In this document: positions 63,144 through 64,000 of the stretch, piece by piece
Layout: every line of letters starts with the position of its first letter
Position numbering within the stretch: position 1 is the first letter of the stretch
Assembly: GCA_020636275.1 (NCBI GenBank)
Contig: JACJYD010000002.1
Location: 744,001-808,000, forward strand
DNA: 64,000 bases
From: Lewinellaceae bacterium
GTDB taxonomy: Bacteria > Bacteroidota > Bacteroidia > Chitinophagales > Saprospiraceae
Direction: 5' to 3'
The notes under the pieces: model-generated
The model's input: the letters and a program-made list of their open reading frames with translations, nothing else
Told to the model about the DNA's origin: nothing
Databases searched by the model: none
Translations under genes and position numbers: made by a program

Positions 63144-63470
63144 TTACAACACCCGGGAAAGGGCCCGCATTACATTATGCTCCAGCAGGGAATATTCGCC
63201 ATCCGATTGAAAAAACTCGGTAAGGATCCCTTTCAACTGGACTTTGCCTTCTTCCCCAGGGTAATATTTTCCCCGGAGTTGTTGGATGGTTTGAATGGTT
63301 TGGTATTCCGACAGACCATTGTATAAGGTCAGAATATGCTCAAAATTGGAAACCTGGCATTTTTCCCGGATCCAGAGGATCTCTTCCTCGGTCGTTTGGG
63401 TGTCGGCTTTGGAGGCGTAGATCAGGAGAAAAGCCAGAAAATCTTTGTCGGTCCAGGTACTGGTATCCAT
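63144..63470 (-). CDS. Small helical protein, possibly TerB-like
   Basis: This 108-residue protein is soluble and all-helical by eye. DKDFLAFLLIYASKADTQTTEEEILWI and the C-terminal FFQSDGEYSLLEHNVMRALSRVL recall TerB-type tellurite-resistance/DnaJ-associated folds, with acidic residues that could bind metal. The similarity is weak. It heads the operon with the ICMT-like and MBL genes. Confidence 0.65.
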   Translation of the reverse strand: MDTSTWTDKDFLAFLLIYASKADTQTTEEEILWIREKCQVSNFEHILTLYNGLSEYQTIQTIQQLRGKYYPGEEGKVQLKGILTEFFQSDGEYSLLEHNVMRALSRVL

Positions 63471-63493
63471 GGTATTGGTTGTTAATGAAAGGT

Positions 63494-63532
63494 AGGGGTA
63501 ACCGGACAGGCATGGGCTGCCCGGTTACCCCT
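63494..63532 (-). terminator. Hairpin between the right-edge gene and the small operon
   Basis: AGGGGTAACCGG (63494-63505) pairs with CCGGTTACCCCT (63521-63532), and the inner bases pair in part. On the minus strand it follows the stop of the edge gene by 7 bases. The T-tract after it is weak. Confidence 0.7.
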
Positions 63533-63539
63533 AAAGATA

Positions 63540-64000
63540 TTAAAGATCTGAAAAATGCGATAGCCAGTCTTCCGTATTCGGAACTCTGGAAATAAAATAG
63601 TGCTTGGGTAAGAACCACTGGATCTGCTCCATCAAGGTGTTGAACGTCTCCGTTGATTCGAATTCCTCTTCAAAAATATTGAAAACGAGCGACCGGAGGA
63701 TATCGGTTTCGGTCGTTTGGGTGAGGAGAAATGCCTTTGGCCGGGCTACGCCTTTATTTTTGAGAAAAGCGCGCAACACTTCCCGGGCTTTCATGGGGAG
63801 CACATCATCCGGCATTTTTTCGGTGATGAGCGAACCGGTATCTTCTTCGCTGACCGGCGCCTGAAACTCGGGCGTTGCAGAATAAAACGCGCCCCGGAGG
63901 TGCCAGTTCAGGATGTCTCCATAGCTGAAGACCCAGTCGACCCCTTCCGGAGAAGGATTGATCGCGACTCCGATGCCGTTTCGAAGCAACAGCTGAGGAA
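63540..64000 (-). CDS. Hypothetical protein (5' partial)
   Basis: The frame runs to the right edge, so the start lies outside the window; a TTG at 63989 is not needed. About 150 residues are visible. They are soluble, with VDWVFSYGDILNWHLRGAFY near the start and QIQWFLPKHYFISRVPNTEDWLSHFSDL at the end. The alternating helices and strands recall small immunity or SseB-like folds, but I do not recognise a family. Confidence 0.65.
   Translation of the reverse strand, partial: PQLLLRNGIGVAINPSPEGVDWVFSYGDILNWHLRGAFYSATPEFQAPVSEEDTGSLITEKMPDDVLPMKAREVLRAFLKNKGVARPKAFLLTQTTETDILRSLVFNIFEEEFESTETFNTLMEQIQWFLPKHYFISRVPNTEDWLSHFSDL

Overview
The window is chromosomal DNA of a Bacteroidota bacterium, most likely of the Saprospiraceae/Saprospirales type. 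The evidence is type IX secretion (T9SS) C-terminal sorting domains, a PorV/PorQ-family protein, TonB receptors with carboxypeptidase-regulatory N-domains, many lipoproteins, S46 dipeptidyl-peptidase, and promoters of the Bacteroidota form TTTG-N(18-21)-TAnnTTTG that can be read in front of several genes. No rRNA, tRNA, CRISPR array, integrase, transposase or phage structural gene was seen.

Layout. 0-13.7 kb holds ordinary accessory and housekeeping genes: a secreted LamG/T9SS protein (cut by the left edge), a lipoprotein sulfatase, a TonB receptor, an alpha/beta hydrolase, a methyltransferase, a DUF1697 protein, a cupin/TetR divergent pair with a visible operator, a membrane protein, a lipoprotein, and the phzF-fsa pair. 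At 13.8 kb lies the SRP RNA gene (ffs) with promoter and terminator. From 29.8 down to 13.95 kb runs a nearly gapless minus-strand cluster of seven genes: a nitrilase-fold protein; proteins of 1505, 488, 311, 1420 and 712 residues; and a DUF1566 protein. None has a signal peptide. The 1505-residue protein resembles DUF6603, and the last two genes end in FISUMP/DUF1566 (C-type-lectin-like) modules. This is the best candidate for an undescribed system. 30-40 kb carries a lineage-type helical protein, a TonB receptor, a bilobed aspartyl protease, and a TonB receptor paired with a beta-helix lipoprotein. 40-50 kb has CTP synthase (broken here by two one-base deletions), LptE, a four-helix-bundle gene, acetoacetyl-CoA synthetase, a 5'-nucleotidase, a probable 6S RNA, a PorV/PorQ-family protein and a lipoprotein. 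50-64 kb has an unusual Clp-like AAA+ ATPase divergent from a vWA / VIT-vWA pair, a DPP11-like peptidase, a large SprB-repeat T9SS protein, and a small operon with an MBL hydrolase and an isoprenylcysteine-methyltransferase-like protein.

A second theme runs through the window. Simple-sequence 'word' repeats, often as two inverted arms, sit exactly at gene ends. In several cases the repeat supplies the stop codon itself. One pair of arms brackets the four-helix-bundle gene, and that family is otherwise known from intervening sequences of 23S rRNA. All functional calls come from reading the sequence; no database search was possible.
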